The notes beneath the pieces were generated by a model, which had not been told where the DNA came from, made no database searches, and saw nothing but the letters and a program-made list of their open reading frames with translations. From contig CAJLXA010000018.1 in NCBI GenBank assembly GCA_905210485.1, positions 1 through 34,636 on the forward strand: a DNA stretch of 34,636 bases. The letters run 5' to 3'. This document shows, piece by piece, positions 1 through 7,411 of the stretch. This DNA is from an uncultured Eubacteriales bacterium (GTDB lineage: Bacteria; Bacillota; Clostridia; Oscillospirales; CAG-272). The first letter of the stretch is position 1, and each line of letters opens with the position of its first letter. The translations under genes were made by a program, and so were the position numbers.

Positions 1-66
1 GATTCATAGTGGTTTCCCACAACTGATGATCACTCATTTCACCCAAACCTTTGTAACGCTGGGTAT
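1..66 (-). CDS. Fragment of DNA gyrase / topoisomerase IV subunit B
   Basis: Read on the minus strand, the first 66 bases translate without a stop into the highly conserved motif QRYKGLGEM followed by a stretch containing QLWETTMN. This is the TOPRIM-region signature shared by GyrB and ParE, the ATPase/TOPRIM subunits of type II topoisomerases. The fragment enters from beyond the left edge and its homology stops at about 59-66, where the oppositely oriented recO begins. A full gene would need about 450 more residues upstream, and none are present. GyrB and ParE cannot be told apart from so few residues. The piece is a partial gene joined to unrelated DNA, most likely through a chimeric assembly or a rearrangement. 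Confidence 0.75.
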
Positions 67-838
67 GAATGGCATTTTCCGACCCGCCGCCATAGGTGTC
101 GATAAACTTCTGACGTTGTTTTCGGAAGAAAAAGGGCGGATTACGGCATCGGTACGCGGTAGCCGCTCTCTGAAGAGCCGTTATTTTTCCGCCGCGCAGT
201 CTTTTTGCTACAGCCGGTTTATCCTGTGCAAAAAAAATGACCGCTATTATGTCCGCGAAGCGGAACTGTGTGAAAATTTCTTTGAGATACGGGAAGATAT
301 TGAAAAGACCGCTTTGGCCGGCTATGTTGCGGAGGCGCTTCTTTATGTCACCACGGAGGAATCCGACCCGGCACTGTTCCGTTTATCGCTCAATATCCTG
401 TACGCCATTGCGAAAAACCGCGCGCCGCTTCCGCAGATAAAAGCGGTGTTTGAGGTGCGGGCGGCCGGAATCCTCGGTTTTATGCCCGATCTTCACGGTT
501 GCTGTTATTGCGGCCGTCGGGACGGCGATTTTTTCTTCGACATTATGAACGGGCAGATCGAATGTAAGGAATGCCGTGAGAAAAACAGCGGCGCCGCGCC
601 GTCGGTATACGAAGAAGATTATCGCGCCGCGCATATTGTATGTCTTCTGAATTCAGGGGCATGTACCGCTTTCCGTTATGTGCTTTCATGCCCGCCGGAC
701 AGGCTTTTGTCTTTCCGGCTTGACGGAGAAGAGGCGCGTTTGTTCGGGATAGCCGCAGAGACGTATTTTCTGAACCAGATCGAACACGGGTTTGCCTCTC
801 TCGATTTTTATAAAGAACTTATTCGTACAAATAAATAG
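65..838 (+). CDS. recO: DNA repair protein RecO
   Basis: RecO helps load RecA during RecFOR gap repair by binding DNA and SSB. The protein shows the N-terminal OB-fold pattern (GIFRPAAIG, then DKLLTLFSEEKGRITA) and a four-cysteine zinc site, CxxC at CCYCG and CxxC at CKEC, in the C-terminal half. These are usual for Bacillota RecO, and the length (257 residues from this start) is typical. I chose ATG 65 because family members begin a few residues before the GIxxR motif. The same frame stays open leftward (ATG at 26 and beyond), but bases 1-66 match a topoisomerase gene on the other strand, so the native first codons may be missing. mutS2 follows after 8 nt and its ribosome binding site overlaps the recO stop. 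Confidence 0.9.
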   Translation: MNGIFRPAAIGVDKLLTLFSEEKGRITASVRGSRSLKSRYFSAAQSFCYSRFILCKKNDRYYVREAELCENFFEIREDIEKTALAGYVAEALLYVTTEESDPALFRLSLNILYAIAKNRAPLPQIKAVFEVRAAGILGFMPDLHGCCYCGRRDGDFFFDIMNGQIECKECREKNSGAAPSVYEEDYRAAHIVCLLNSGACTAFRYVLSCPPDRLLSFRLDGEEARLFGIAAETYFLNQIEHGFASLDFYKELIRTNK

Positions 839-846
839 GAGTTACC

Positions 847-3234
847 ATGTTTTTTACACAAAAAACGCTGTCCGTACTCGGTTTTGATAAGATACGCGAG
901 ATGGTGGCCGAACGGGCGGCGACGGACGGTGCCAAGAACCGTGCGCTGTCCCTGATGCCGTCCGACGATTTTGACATCGTTGTGATGCGGCAGAATCGTA
1001 CCGCGGCCGCGCGGCGGCTTTTGTCGGTGAAAGGGTATCCGCTGTTTTCGGTGCCCGAAATCGTTATGGACGCCACCGACAGAGCCGAAAAAGGAGCAAC
1101 GCTGAATACGCGGGAGCTTCTCGCCGTTGCAACGCTTCTTCATACGGCGCATGCGCTCGCCGATTATATCTCTTCGGACAAAAATTTTGAAACATGCCTC
1201 GACGAGGTGTTCCGCCGCATGATTCCGAATCGCGTTCTGGAACAGAAAATCGGACGTACGATCGTTGCGGAAGATATTATTGCCGATGAAGCCAGTCCGG
1301 AACTTGCCGATATACGAAGAAAAATCCGGGCAGAGAACAACAAGATTAAAGATACACTGCAGAATTTTGTCGGCGGCGCCCGTTCCTCGCTTTTACAGGA
1401 AAATCTGGTGACCATGCGTGACGGACGGTATGTGATTCCCGTGAAATCCGAGCATAGAAATGAAATAAAGGGACTTTTGCATGACACGTCCGCATCGGGC
1501 GCAACGGTATTTATTGAACCGATGGCGGTCGTGGACGCCAACAACGAATTACGTCTTCTGCATACCAAAGAAGAATTGGAAATCGAAAGGATCCTCTCCG
1601 CGCTCTCTGCCGATGTGTCGGAGTTTTCGGGTTCTTTACGGCAGAACTACCACAATGCCACCGAACTTGCATATGACTTTGCCTGCGCGTCGTTAGCGGA
1701 AGATATGCGCGCTTCGATGCCGGTTCTTGTCGGACAACCGCTCATCTCTCTGAAGCATGCGCGGCATCCGCTTCTTGACCGTAAAAAAGTCGTTCCCGTG
1801 GATGTTGCGCTGGGAGAAGATTTCAAAACGCTGATCATTACGGGGCCGAATACCGGCGGTAAAACAGTCACACTGAAAACGCTCGGCCTTTTCGCTTTTA
1901 TGGCGCAATCGGGTCTTCAGATTCCGGCAGATGACGGATCGCGTATGGGCGTATTCGGCGAAATACTTGTCGATATCGGCGATGATCAGAGCATTGAACA
2001 GTCGCTGTCGACCTTCTCGTCGCATATGGTGACGATCGTGGACATACTGAAACGCGTCACCGCGCGTTCGCTTTCGCTGTTCGACGAACTGGGCGCGGGA
2101 ACGGACCCTGTTGAGGGTGCGGCGCTTGCCATCGCCGTTCTGGAAAAAGTACGTGCCGCCGGCGGTATCACCGCCGCAACAACGCATTATGCGGAACTGA
2201 AAGCCTATGCGATCGAAACGGACGGCGTACAGAATGCTTCCTGTGAATTCGATATCGAAACGCTCCGGCCGACCTATCGCCTTATTATCGGAGCGCCCGG
2301 TAAATCCAATGCCTTTGCCATATCGGAAAAACTCGGGCTCGATCCTGATGTCATCCGAACGGCCGAAGGCTATGTTTCCGGAGATACCAAACGTTTTGAA
2401 AACGTAATTGAAAAACTGGAAATAAGCCGTCGCGACATGGAGAAAAACCGCGAGGAATCCGAGCGCCTTCGCCGCGAATACGAGCAATATAAACGTGATG
2501 CGGAAATCGCATTGAGGCAGAAAACGGCCGCGGCGGAAAAAGAGATCGAAAAAGACCGTGAAAAAGCGCATCAGTTGCTTGTCAGTGCACGGGCGACAAG
2601 CGATTTCGTCATGAAACAATTGGAGGAAGCCAAAAAGCATCAGGAAAGTCTGCGGTTTGCCGAGGAGCTCGGACGGCTTAAAGGCGATATCCGTAACCGT
2701 CTCCGCACACAGGAGGAGCAGGAAAACGCCATAACGCTTGCCGACATCAACCTGGACGAACCCTATACGCTTCCGCGGCCGCTTCGCGTCGGCGATAAAG
2801 TGTACATGGTCACTTATGCGCAGGAGGGTGTCGTCGAAGAACTTCCCGATAAGAAAAACATCGTCATTGTGCGTGCCGGTATTATGCGCGCCAAGGTTCC
2901 GCTTGACAAACTTCGCTTGCTGATTGATAAAAAAGAGAATAAACCGAAGCCGACGCCGGAGGCACGGCTACGCAAAACGGTAGTTTCCACATTCAGTCCC
3001 GAACTGGACGTGCGCGGCATGTACGGAGACGACGCGTGGTTCATGGTGGACAAATACCTTGACGACGCAACGCTGGCCGGTATTGAATCGGTGCGGATCA
3101 TTCACGGTAAAGGCACCGGTGCGCTCCGCAAGGCCATATGGACGCATCTGAAAGGAGATCCGCGCGTCACGGAATTCCGGAGCGGCGTTTACGGCGAGGG
3201 AGACACCGGCGTGACGGTGATCAAAATGAAATAA
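847..3234 (+). CDS. mutS2: Endonuclease MutS2 (MutS family ATPase with Smr domain)
   Basis: MutS2 is a MutS-related ATPase that suppresses recombination. In Bacillus it also acts in rescue of collided ribosomes. The 795-residue protein has the MutS core with Walker A GPNTGGKT at 333-340 and Walker B LSLFDE at 409-414. A long charged coiled coil follows at about 510-625, then a KOW-like segment, and a C-terminal Smr nuclease domain with LDVRG at 720-724 and HGKGTG at 753-758. It lacks the mismatch-recognition domain of MutS1, as expected. The start is set by AGGAG, which overlaps the recO stop and lies 7 nt before the ATG. The gene is the last of the recO-mutS2 unit and is followed by a strong bidirectional terminator. 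Nothing looks truncated. Confidence 0.95.
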   Translation: MFFTQKTLSVLGFDKIREMVAERAATDGAKNRALSLMPSDDFDIVVMRQNRTAAARRLLSVKGYPLFSVPEIVMDATDRAEKGATLNTRELLAVATLLHTAHALADYISSDKNFETCLDEVFRRMIPNRVLEQKIGRTIVAEDIIADEASPELADIRRKIRAENNKIKDTLQNFVGGARSSLLQENLVTMRDGRYVIPVKSEHRNEIKGLLHDTSASGATVFIEPMAVVDANNELRLLHTKEELEIERILSALSADVSEFSGSLRQNYHNATELAYDFACASLAEDMRASMPVLVGQPLISLKHARHPLLDRKKVVPVDVALGEDFKTLIITGPNTGGKTVTLKTLGLFAFMAQSGLQIPADDGSRMGVFGEILVDIGDDQSIEQSLSTFSSHMVTIVDILKRVTARSLSLFDELGAGTDPVEGAALAIAVLEKVRAAGGITAATTHYAELKAYAIETDGVQNASCEFDIETLRPTYRLIIGAPGKSNAFAISEKLGLDPDVIRTAEGYVSGDTKRFENVIEKLEISRRDMEKNREESERLRREYEQYKRDAEIALRQKTAAAEKEIEKDREKAHQLLVSARATSDFVMKQLEEAKKHQESLRFAEELGRLKGDIRNRLRTQEEQENAITLADINLDEPYTLPRPLRVGDKVYMVTYAQEGVVEELPDKKNIVIVRAGIMRAKVPLDKLRLLIDKKENKPKPTPEARLRKTVVSTFSPELDVRGMYGDDAWFMVDKYLDDATLAGIESVRIIHGKGTGALRKAIWTHLKGDPRVTEFRSGVYGEGDTGVTVIKMK

Positions 3235-3266
3235 AAGAAGCAGGACACAGAGCCTGCTTCTTTTTA
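3233..3266. terminator. Bidirectional intrinsic terminator between mutS2 and the convergent membrane-protein gene
   Basis: A perfect 12-bp stem (AAAAGAAGCAGG at 3233-3244 with CCTGCTTCTTTT at 3253-3264) has an 8-nt loop. It ends in a T run on the plus strand and in TTTTA on the minus strand. It overlaps the mutS2 stop and sits just past the end of the gene that runs leftward from 3701, so it can terminate both converging units. Confidence 0.92.
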
Positions 3267-3701
3267 TCAGTGCATATGCGTTTTATGACGGTTTTTCTTT
3301 TTTCCGCCGAGGATCCCGCCGAACAATGACAGAAGGGAAAAAAGAAGATATAAAAGAATGGTGGGAAGCAGGTGATCCTTTACGGAAACACCGAGTACCG
3401 CGGCGGCAGTATAAAGTACAAAGCAGAAGAAAACGCCCGACACAAGGCCGAGGAGCGCGCCGCGTCTGCCCGCGAATTTTGCCGATGAGAAGCCGCATAT
3501 CAGGGCGGAAAGCGCCAGCGAAACATAGGACAGCGGTTTCAGGAGACTTGCCGGGTCTTCTGTCTGATAAGCGCATAGCGAGGCGACAGCAAGAAACGCA
3601 AGACTGAACAAGGCGGTAAAGAGAAAACCGTAAAGCCATGAGAGAATAAGACTGCGTTCGCCTTTTTCGTGCAAACGCATTTTCGATTTTGCCGATTCCA
3701 T
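3267..3701 (-). CDS. Small four-helix membrane protein, TIGR04086/YrzE-like
   Basis: This 144-residue protein has a short charged N-terminus, four hydrophobic segments (about residues 20-43, 53-73, 81-104 and 110-130) and a basic, histidine-containing tail (GGKKKNRHKTHMH). The size and the small-residue-rich helices resemble the TIGR04086/YrzE family of uncharacterised Bacillota membrane proteins. That family match is a judgement by eye. No catalytic motif is visible. It is the last gene of the leftward cluster that begins at lon. The ribosome binding site (CGGAGG, about 9 nt before the ATG) lies inside the 3' arm of a 10-bp hairpin, so translation may be restrained unless ribosomes or other factors open the hairpin. 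It ends at a bidirectional terminator. Confidence 0.72.
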   Translation of the reverse strand: MESAKSKMRLHEKGERSLILSWLYGFLFTALFSLAFLAVASLCAYQTEDPASLLKPLSYVSLALSALICGFSSAKFAGRRGALLGLVSGVFFCFVLYTAAAVLGVSVKDHLLPTILLYLLFSLLSLFGGILGGKKKNRHKTHMH

Positions 3702-3710
3702 AGAAAAGAC

Positions 3711-3743
3711 CTCCGTATATTCCTTGTTAGAATATATGCGGAG
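3711..3743 (-). promoter_or_regulatory. Hairpin that covers the ribosome binding site of the downstream membrane-protein gene
   Basis: On the minus strand the 5' arm (CTCCGCATATA) and the 3' arm (TATACGGAG) form a stem of 10 bp with one GU pair around a 12-nt loop. The second arm contains the GGAG of the ribosome binding site used by the gene starting at 3701. A short T-rich stretch follows (GTCTTTTCT), so a weak terminator is an alternative reading. The element lies between the GNAT-like gene and the membrane-protein gene. Confidence 0.5.
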
Positions 3744-3753
3744 ATCTTTTTCG

Positions 3754-4188
3754 TTATGCGTCGGTTTCGGCGGACGATTTTGTCTTGCTTTCCGGCTTTT
3801 GTTTTGACGCGCAGTGCTTGCCGTTAAACATATCGGTCATATCGGCAAAAAGAAGTTTGCCGCCGTTGTCCGTAAAGCCGATGGCGCGAAGAAGTTTCGG
3901 GTCTCCGGCATTCTTATCGCAAAGGCAGGTATGTATGCCGCAAAGATCGATGAAATTCATGGTGGCGCGTCCCATAATAAACATAACTTCGTAATCGTCA
4001 ACGCCGGGAAGCGGAACAAGGTGATGAATCATACCGTGCTCGCCCCTGATGGAAAATTGACAGATTCCCGAAAATGCACCGTCGATTTCGGCGGCATATG
4101 CCATGGCGTCGGGGAGATAGGGAACTCCGCAACGGACGGCGGCGTTTTCCTGTTCGGTCTTGTTTTGTATCGGTTGAATTTTGAACAT
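3754..4188 (-). CDS. GNAT-like acetyltransferase-fold protein, function unknown
   Basis: A 144-residue protein. The central part (an acidic AAEIDGAFSGICQFSI strand pattern, then a middle strand and a helix near MFIMGRATMNFID) fits a small GNAT-type fold in which a variant of the acetyl-CoA binding region is kept. Six cysteines, including a CGIHTCLC cluster, are conspicuous. The C-terminal 20 or so residues are charged and probably disordered. I know of no experimentally characterised member and the substrate cannot be inferred. Its ribosome binding site (GGGGA) lies in the 9-nt gap after rluB, so the two genes are almost certainly co-transcribed and probably coupled. The GNAT assignment is tentative. 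Confidence 0.6.
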   Translation of the reverse strand: MFKIQPIQNKTEQENAAVRCGVPYLPDAMAYAAEIDGAFSGICQFSIRGEHGMIHHLVPLPGVDDYEVMFIMGRATMNFIDLCGIHTCLCDKNAGDPKLLRAIGFTDNGGKLLFADMTDMFNGKHCASKQKPESKTKSSAETDA

Positions 4189-4197
4189 AATGTCCCC

Positions 4198-4923
4198 TTA
4201 TTTTGTGTTTTTCTTCAGATAGTCGATTTCGTCCTGCTCAAGATAACGCCATTTCCCGACGGCAAGACCGTTCAGCTTCACATTGCCGACGGAAATACGG
4301 GACAGCCGCCGTACATCGAGTCTTACCTGGGCGCACATCTTGCGGATCTGCCGGTTGCGGCCTTCCGAAAGCGTGAAACGCAGAACCGTGCCGGTTTCGT
4401 CCTGACCTGTTACTTCCACTTTGGCTGGGCGGATCGTATAACTGTCTATCGTCATTTCGCCGTTCAGTGCGGCAAGCTGATCTTCCGATACCGTACCCGA
4501 CACTTTCACGCGGTAAATTTTCGGAATGGCATGGCGCGGGTGCGTGAGTTTATTGGCAAGATCGCCGTCATCGGTGAGCAGAAGACAACCCTCCGAAATC
4601 ATGTCAAGCCGGCCGACAGGGTATACGCGCGTATTCAGATCCCGTATCAGTTCGGTGACGCATTTGCGCCCCTGCGGATCGGAAAGCGACGTCACATATC
4701 CGCGTGGCTTATTCAGCATAATGTATGTATATTCTTTTGTTTTACGCGGCTTTATTTCTTTGCCGTTCCAGAAGACGCGGTCGTCTCCGGGAAGAATTTT
4801 TTCCCCGATCGCCGCAACGCGACCGTTGACGGTCACGTTGCCTGCGGCAATTTCGGTTTCTGCGGCACGCCGGGACAGAATACCGCAATCGGTGAAATAT
4901 TTCTGAAGTCTGATTTTATCCAT
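4198..4923 (-). CDS. rluB: Ribosomal large subunit pseudouridine synthase, RluB/RsuA family
   Basis: This enzyme isomerises a uridine of 23S rRNA to pseudouridine; RluB family members modify the helix 89-90 region. The 241-residue protein has an N-terminal S4 RNA-binding domain (RLQKYFTDCGILSRRAAE) and the catalytic block GRLD at 104-107, whose Asp107 is the nucleophile. It also has the family motif EGRNRQIRKM near the C-terminus. Length and architecture are normal. The start is supported by CGGAG 9 nt upstream. It follows dacF by 24 nt. In many Clostridia spmA and spmB sit between dacF and rluB, and they are absent here. Confidence 0.9.
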   Translation of the reverse strand: MDKIRLQKYFTDCGILSRRAAETEIAAGNVTVNGRVAAIGEKILPGDDRVFWNGKEIKPRKTKEYTYIMLNKPRGYVTSLSDPQGRKCVTELIRDLNTRVYPVGRLDMISEGCLLLTDDGDLANKLTHPRHAIPKIYRVKVSGTVSEDQLAALNGEMTIDSYTIRPAKVEVTGQDETGTVLRFTLSEGRNRQIRKMCAQVRLDVRRLSRISVGNVKLNGLAVGKWRYLEQDEIDYLKKNTK

Positions 4924-4947
4924 GGGTTTATCTCCGTGAAGTTGAAT

Positions 4948-6054
4948 TTAAAAAAGATGGAAAAAGCGTTTGCGCGGGGTAATGTTTTCAACGGCATTTT
5001 CAGCGATAAGCGGACTTTCCGCTATCACCTTACCGTCGAGAAGAAACGAAACCTTTCCGAGGGGCGTGCCTTTTTTTATGGGAGCCGACGGCATTCTTAC
5101 GGTGTCAAAACGTGTTTCGACAGCGGCGTTTTCGGGGAGAACGGCGTATACGTCCGAGGGATTGGAAATAAGGACGGAACTCGTTTTTCCGCCGATAACG
5201 GGCAGTGTAAAGGCGACCGTCCGCGCAGAGGCCAGTTTCGTATAGGCAAAGGCGGTAAAGCCGTTTTCAAGCATTTTTTTGTGCGTGTTCCAGTCATCGG
5301 GGCAGTCCAGCGTTACGGCAATCAGTGAAACGCCGTCGCGGACAGCGGCGCTGACAAGACAGCGGCCGGAAGCCTTTGTAAAGCCGGTTTTGACGCCGAC
5401 GGCGCCGGGAAAGAGCGAAAGAAGGCGGTTATGGTTTTCAAAACTGCGGATCGTTTCACCGTCGTTCAGTTTTATGGTTTTCCTTTTCTGCGATACGATG
5501 GAAGAAAAGGTCGGTTTCTTCATGGCTTCCGCCGCAATCAGGGCGAGGTCGTGTGCCGAAGTGTAATGTTCTGCGTCATCAAGACCGTGCGGATTTTCAA
5601 AATGCGTATCCTTAAGACCGAGAGACGCGGCGCGTTCATTCATCATGTCCGCAAAGGCTTCGATACTGCCCGCAAGGTTGATGGCAATGGTGGCCGCGGC
5701 GTCGTTGGCGCTGGCCAGGAGCAATGCGTAGAGAAAGGATTCAAGGGTACCTTTGTCGCCGGCGGACAGATAAAGAGAAGATCCTTCCGTGCCTGCGGCC
5801 TCCGGAGGTACGGTGAGAACGCGGTCAAGCGGGGCGTTTTCAATAGCCACAAGCGCCGTCATGATTTTGGTGGTGCTGGCCATTTTCATACGTGCATTAC
5901 CGTTTTTCTCGTAGAGGAAAATGCCGGTATCCGGTTGGTACAGAACCGCGGCGCGGGCACTGTTTTCCGGTGCGGCGGATGCGGTGGGGGCGATAAGAGA
6001 ACATATCATGACTGTCAGAAGACAGAATATCAGCGGTTTTTGTATGCGTTTCAT
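4948..6054 (-). CDS. dacF: D-alanyl-D-alanine carboxypeptidase (penicillin-binding protein, DacF type)
   Basis: This is an exported serine DD-carboxypeptidase (peptidase S11) that trims the terminal D-Ala of peptidoglycan stem peptides. All three active-site motifs are present: STTK at 60-63, SAN at 115-117 and KTG at 222-224. A signal peptide covers residues 1-27 (basic MKRIQK, hydrophobic core, ASA before Ala28). The C-terminus has the beta-rich PBP5-type domain. I chose ATG 6054 because the signal peptide starts there. The frame is open for 19 more codons upstream, to 6111, but those add an implausible hydrophilic extension with no ribosome binding site. A GAAGGA lies rather far (about 15 nt) upstream, next to a perfect inverted repeat at 6075-6103. 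The neighbours ytfJ and scpAB match the Clostridia order. Confidence 0.92.
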   Translation of the reverse strand: MKRIQKPLIFCLLTVMICSLIAPTASAAPENSARAAVLYQPDTGIFLYEKNGNARMKMASTTKIMTALVAIENAPLDRVLTVPPEAAGTEGSSLYLSAGDKGTLESFLYALLLASANDAAATIAINLAGSIEAFADMMNERAASLGLKDTHFENPHGLDDAEHYTSAHDLALIAAEAMKKPTFSSIVSQKRKTIKLNDGETIRSFENHNRLLSLFPGAVGVKTGFTKASGRCLVSAAVRDGVSLIAVTLDCPDDWNTHKKMLENGFTAFAYTKLASARTVAFTLPVIGGKTSSVLISNPSDVYAVLPENAAVETRFDTVRMPSAPIKKGTPLGKVSFLLDGKVIAESPLIAENAVENITPRKRFFHLF

Positions 6055-6074
6055 GTGTACGTGAAAGTTTCCTT

Positions 6075-6103
6075 CGTTTTTCTTTATTATGAAAAGAAAA
6101 ACG
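6075..6103 (-). promoter_or_regulatory. Perfect 11-bp inverted repeat in the dacF leader
   Basis: CGTTTTTCTTT at 6075-6085 is repeated inverted as AAAGAAAAACG at 6093-6103 with a 7-nt spacer. It lies 20-50 nt before the chosen dacF start, in the only sizeable gap (108 nt) of this part of the cluster. On the minus strand no T run follows, so it is not a good terminator. It could be a protein-binding operator or an mRNA hairpin beside the ribosome binding site. Confidence 0.4.
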
Positions 6104-6162
6104 GACGTCATACAGAAATCGGCAGGGTATATTGATGGAAAGAATAGAAAAAACAGGGAATC

Positions 6163-6621
6163 TCAGATTTTTTCTTTTTCGGCGCGCGCGGCGCGCACGG
6201 CTTCCTTACGGATACGCGTTTCCTTGACTCTTTCCGGCGTAAGGACTTCTTTCAACTCGCCGAGAATTTCCGGCGAACGTTCGATAAGAGAGGCAATCTT
6301 GTCAACGGTGCCGATGTTCTGCGGCGACACGACAGGCAAAAGATCCACTTTCCCGTTACCGTCCGAAATGAGAAAGGCAATGGGCGTGATACTGACGCCG
6401 GTGCCTCCGCCTCCGCCGAAATTTTTCGGGCGATGCGGATTATCGTGTTTCGCATAGTCGAGACCGCCGGTGGCAAATCCCATAGACACTTTGGATACGG
6501 GAATAATATCGCTGCCGCTTTTTAAATGAATGGGATCGCCGATAATGGTTTCCGCACCCGCAAATTCCTTGATCCCGGACAGGGATGAGATAATGACGTC
6601 GGACAGATTGTTTTCAGGCAT
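6163..6621 (-). CDS. ytfJ: GerW/YtfJ family spore protein homologue
   Basis: This 152-residue protein is of the Spore_YtfJ (GerW) family, known in Bacillus as a forespore protein needed for proper germination. Recognisable are the N-terminal helix (LSDVIISSLSGIKEFAGAE), the core GDPIHLKSGSDIIPVSKVS, the glycine run FGGGGGTGVSITPIAFL and a conserved VDLLPV segment. A charged C-terminal helix of about 45 residues follows. Many non-sporulating relatives also keep the family, so it does not prove sporulation. The ATG overlaps the end of the DUF2953 gene by 8 nt and has a GGAAGGA site upstream, which suggests coupled expression. Confidence 0.88.
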   Translation of the reverse strand: MPENNLSDVIISSLSGIKEFAGAETIIGDPIHLKSGSDIIPVSKVSMGFATGGLDYAKHDNPHRPKNFGGGGGTGVSITPIAFLISDGNGKVDLLPVVSPQNIGTVDKIASLIERSPEILGELKEVLTPERVKETRIRKEAVRAARAEKEKI

Positions 6622-7333
6622 GTATGGTTTCCTTCCGCTTCTTTAAAATTGCCGCACGTTTCCGCGCGTTTTTTTCACGATGACGATTCAGAATATGCAG
6701 AACGCGTTCGTCAGTTGGAGGAGTCACACCGAAAAGCCGGAAATAATAGATAAGCGGTAACATGAGAAAAACGAGAAATTCACAGTCGCTTTTTCCGTCC
6801 GTGAAGAGAGGTGTTACGGTGATGGCACCGGTACGTTCGGAATAGTGGGAAATCTGCGACAGAGCTTCCGCCGCCGCCGGGATTGCGGCCTGTGCCGCGC
6901 CGGATAACACAGCGGTCGTATCGGGGGAATCGGTATGGAGGAAAAGTGAAAAATGGGATATATGAATCGAGAGACGGTGAATATTTTCAGCGCCGAGAAT
7001 GGCAATCAGTCTGTAAGAAAGCCGGATATAGAAGACGACCCGTGAAAGAAGAAAGCGGAGATCCGTTGTACCGTCCGCACGGCGCTTGTATATCTGCCGT
7101 TCTTTTTCTTTCAGTTTTGCAATTTTTTTGAAGAATTTTCGCCTCGTAAAATCTTTCGGGTCGGCAGGGTGAGCGGAATCGTAGAGTTGCGTTACAATAA
7201 AAAGATAGCCGAGCGTTGCCGTAAAGCGACCGTTTTCCCGACAAAGGCGAAGCCGCACGGGATAGAAAAGAAGTGCGGTGACAATGGCGGAAAGCAGGAC
7301 GACAAGCGCCAAAACGCAGATTAAAACGCGCAC
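6614..7333 (-). CDS. DUF2953 membrane-anchored protein
   Basis: A 239-residue protein with one N-terminal transmembrane helix (about residues 3-24) and a mostly soluble body, ending in a very basic tail. The position between scpB and ytfJ and the pattern FYPVRLRLCRENGRF with a late hydrophobic FLVFLMLPLIYYFRLFG segment fit DUF2953, a Bacillota family of unknown function that is usually found beside ytfJ. Translation probably starts at GTG 7333, because CGGAGG lies 5 nt upstream and the hydrophobic helix follows directly. Nothing in the sequence reveals an enzymatic role. Linkage to spore genes in many genomes is only a hint. Confidence 0.78.
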   Translation of the reverse strand: MRVLICVLALVVLLSAIVTALLFYPVRLRLCRENGRFTATLGYLFIVTQLYDSAHPADPKDFTRRKFFKKIAKLKEKERQIYKRRADGTTDLRFLLSRVVFYIRLSYRLIAILGAENIHRLSIHISHFSLFLHTDSPDTTAVLSGAAQAAIPAAAEALSQISHYSERTGAITVTPLFTDGKSDCEFLVFLMLPLIYYFRLFGVTPPTDERVLHILNRHREKNARKRAAILKKRKETIHA

Positions 7334-7411
7334 AGAAACCTCCGAAATTCATGCTTATTTTATGGCAGAACGGAGAAGCGCGCAGGGAGGCAGAACGGCG
7401 TTGCTATGCGG

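Noticed and set aside
1693..2640. 315-codon open frame on the minus strand opposite mutS2
   Set aside because: It is a shadow of the conserved MutS2 ATPase region and has no ribosome binding site or family resemblance.
3814..5328. 504-codon open frame on the plus strand opposite the GNAT-like, rluB and dacF genes
   Set aside because: It is antisense to three well-recognised genes, matches no family by eye, and arises because the sense genes avoid TTA, CTA and TCA codons.
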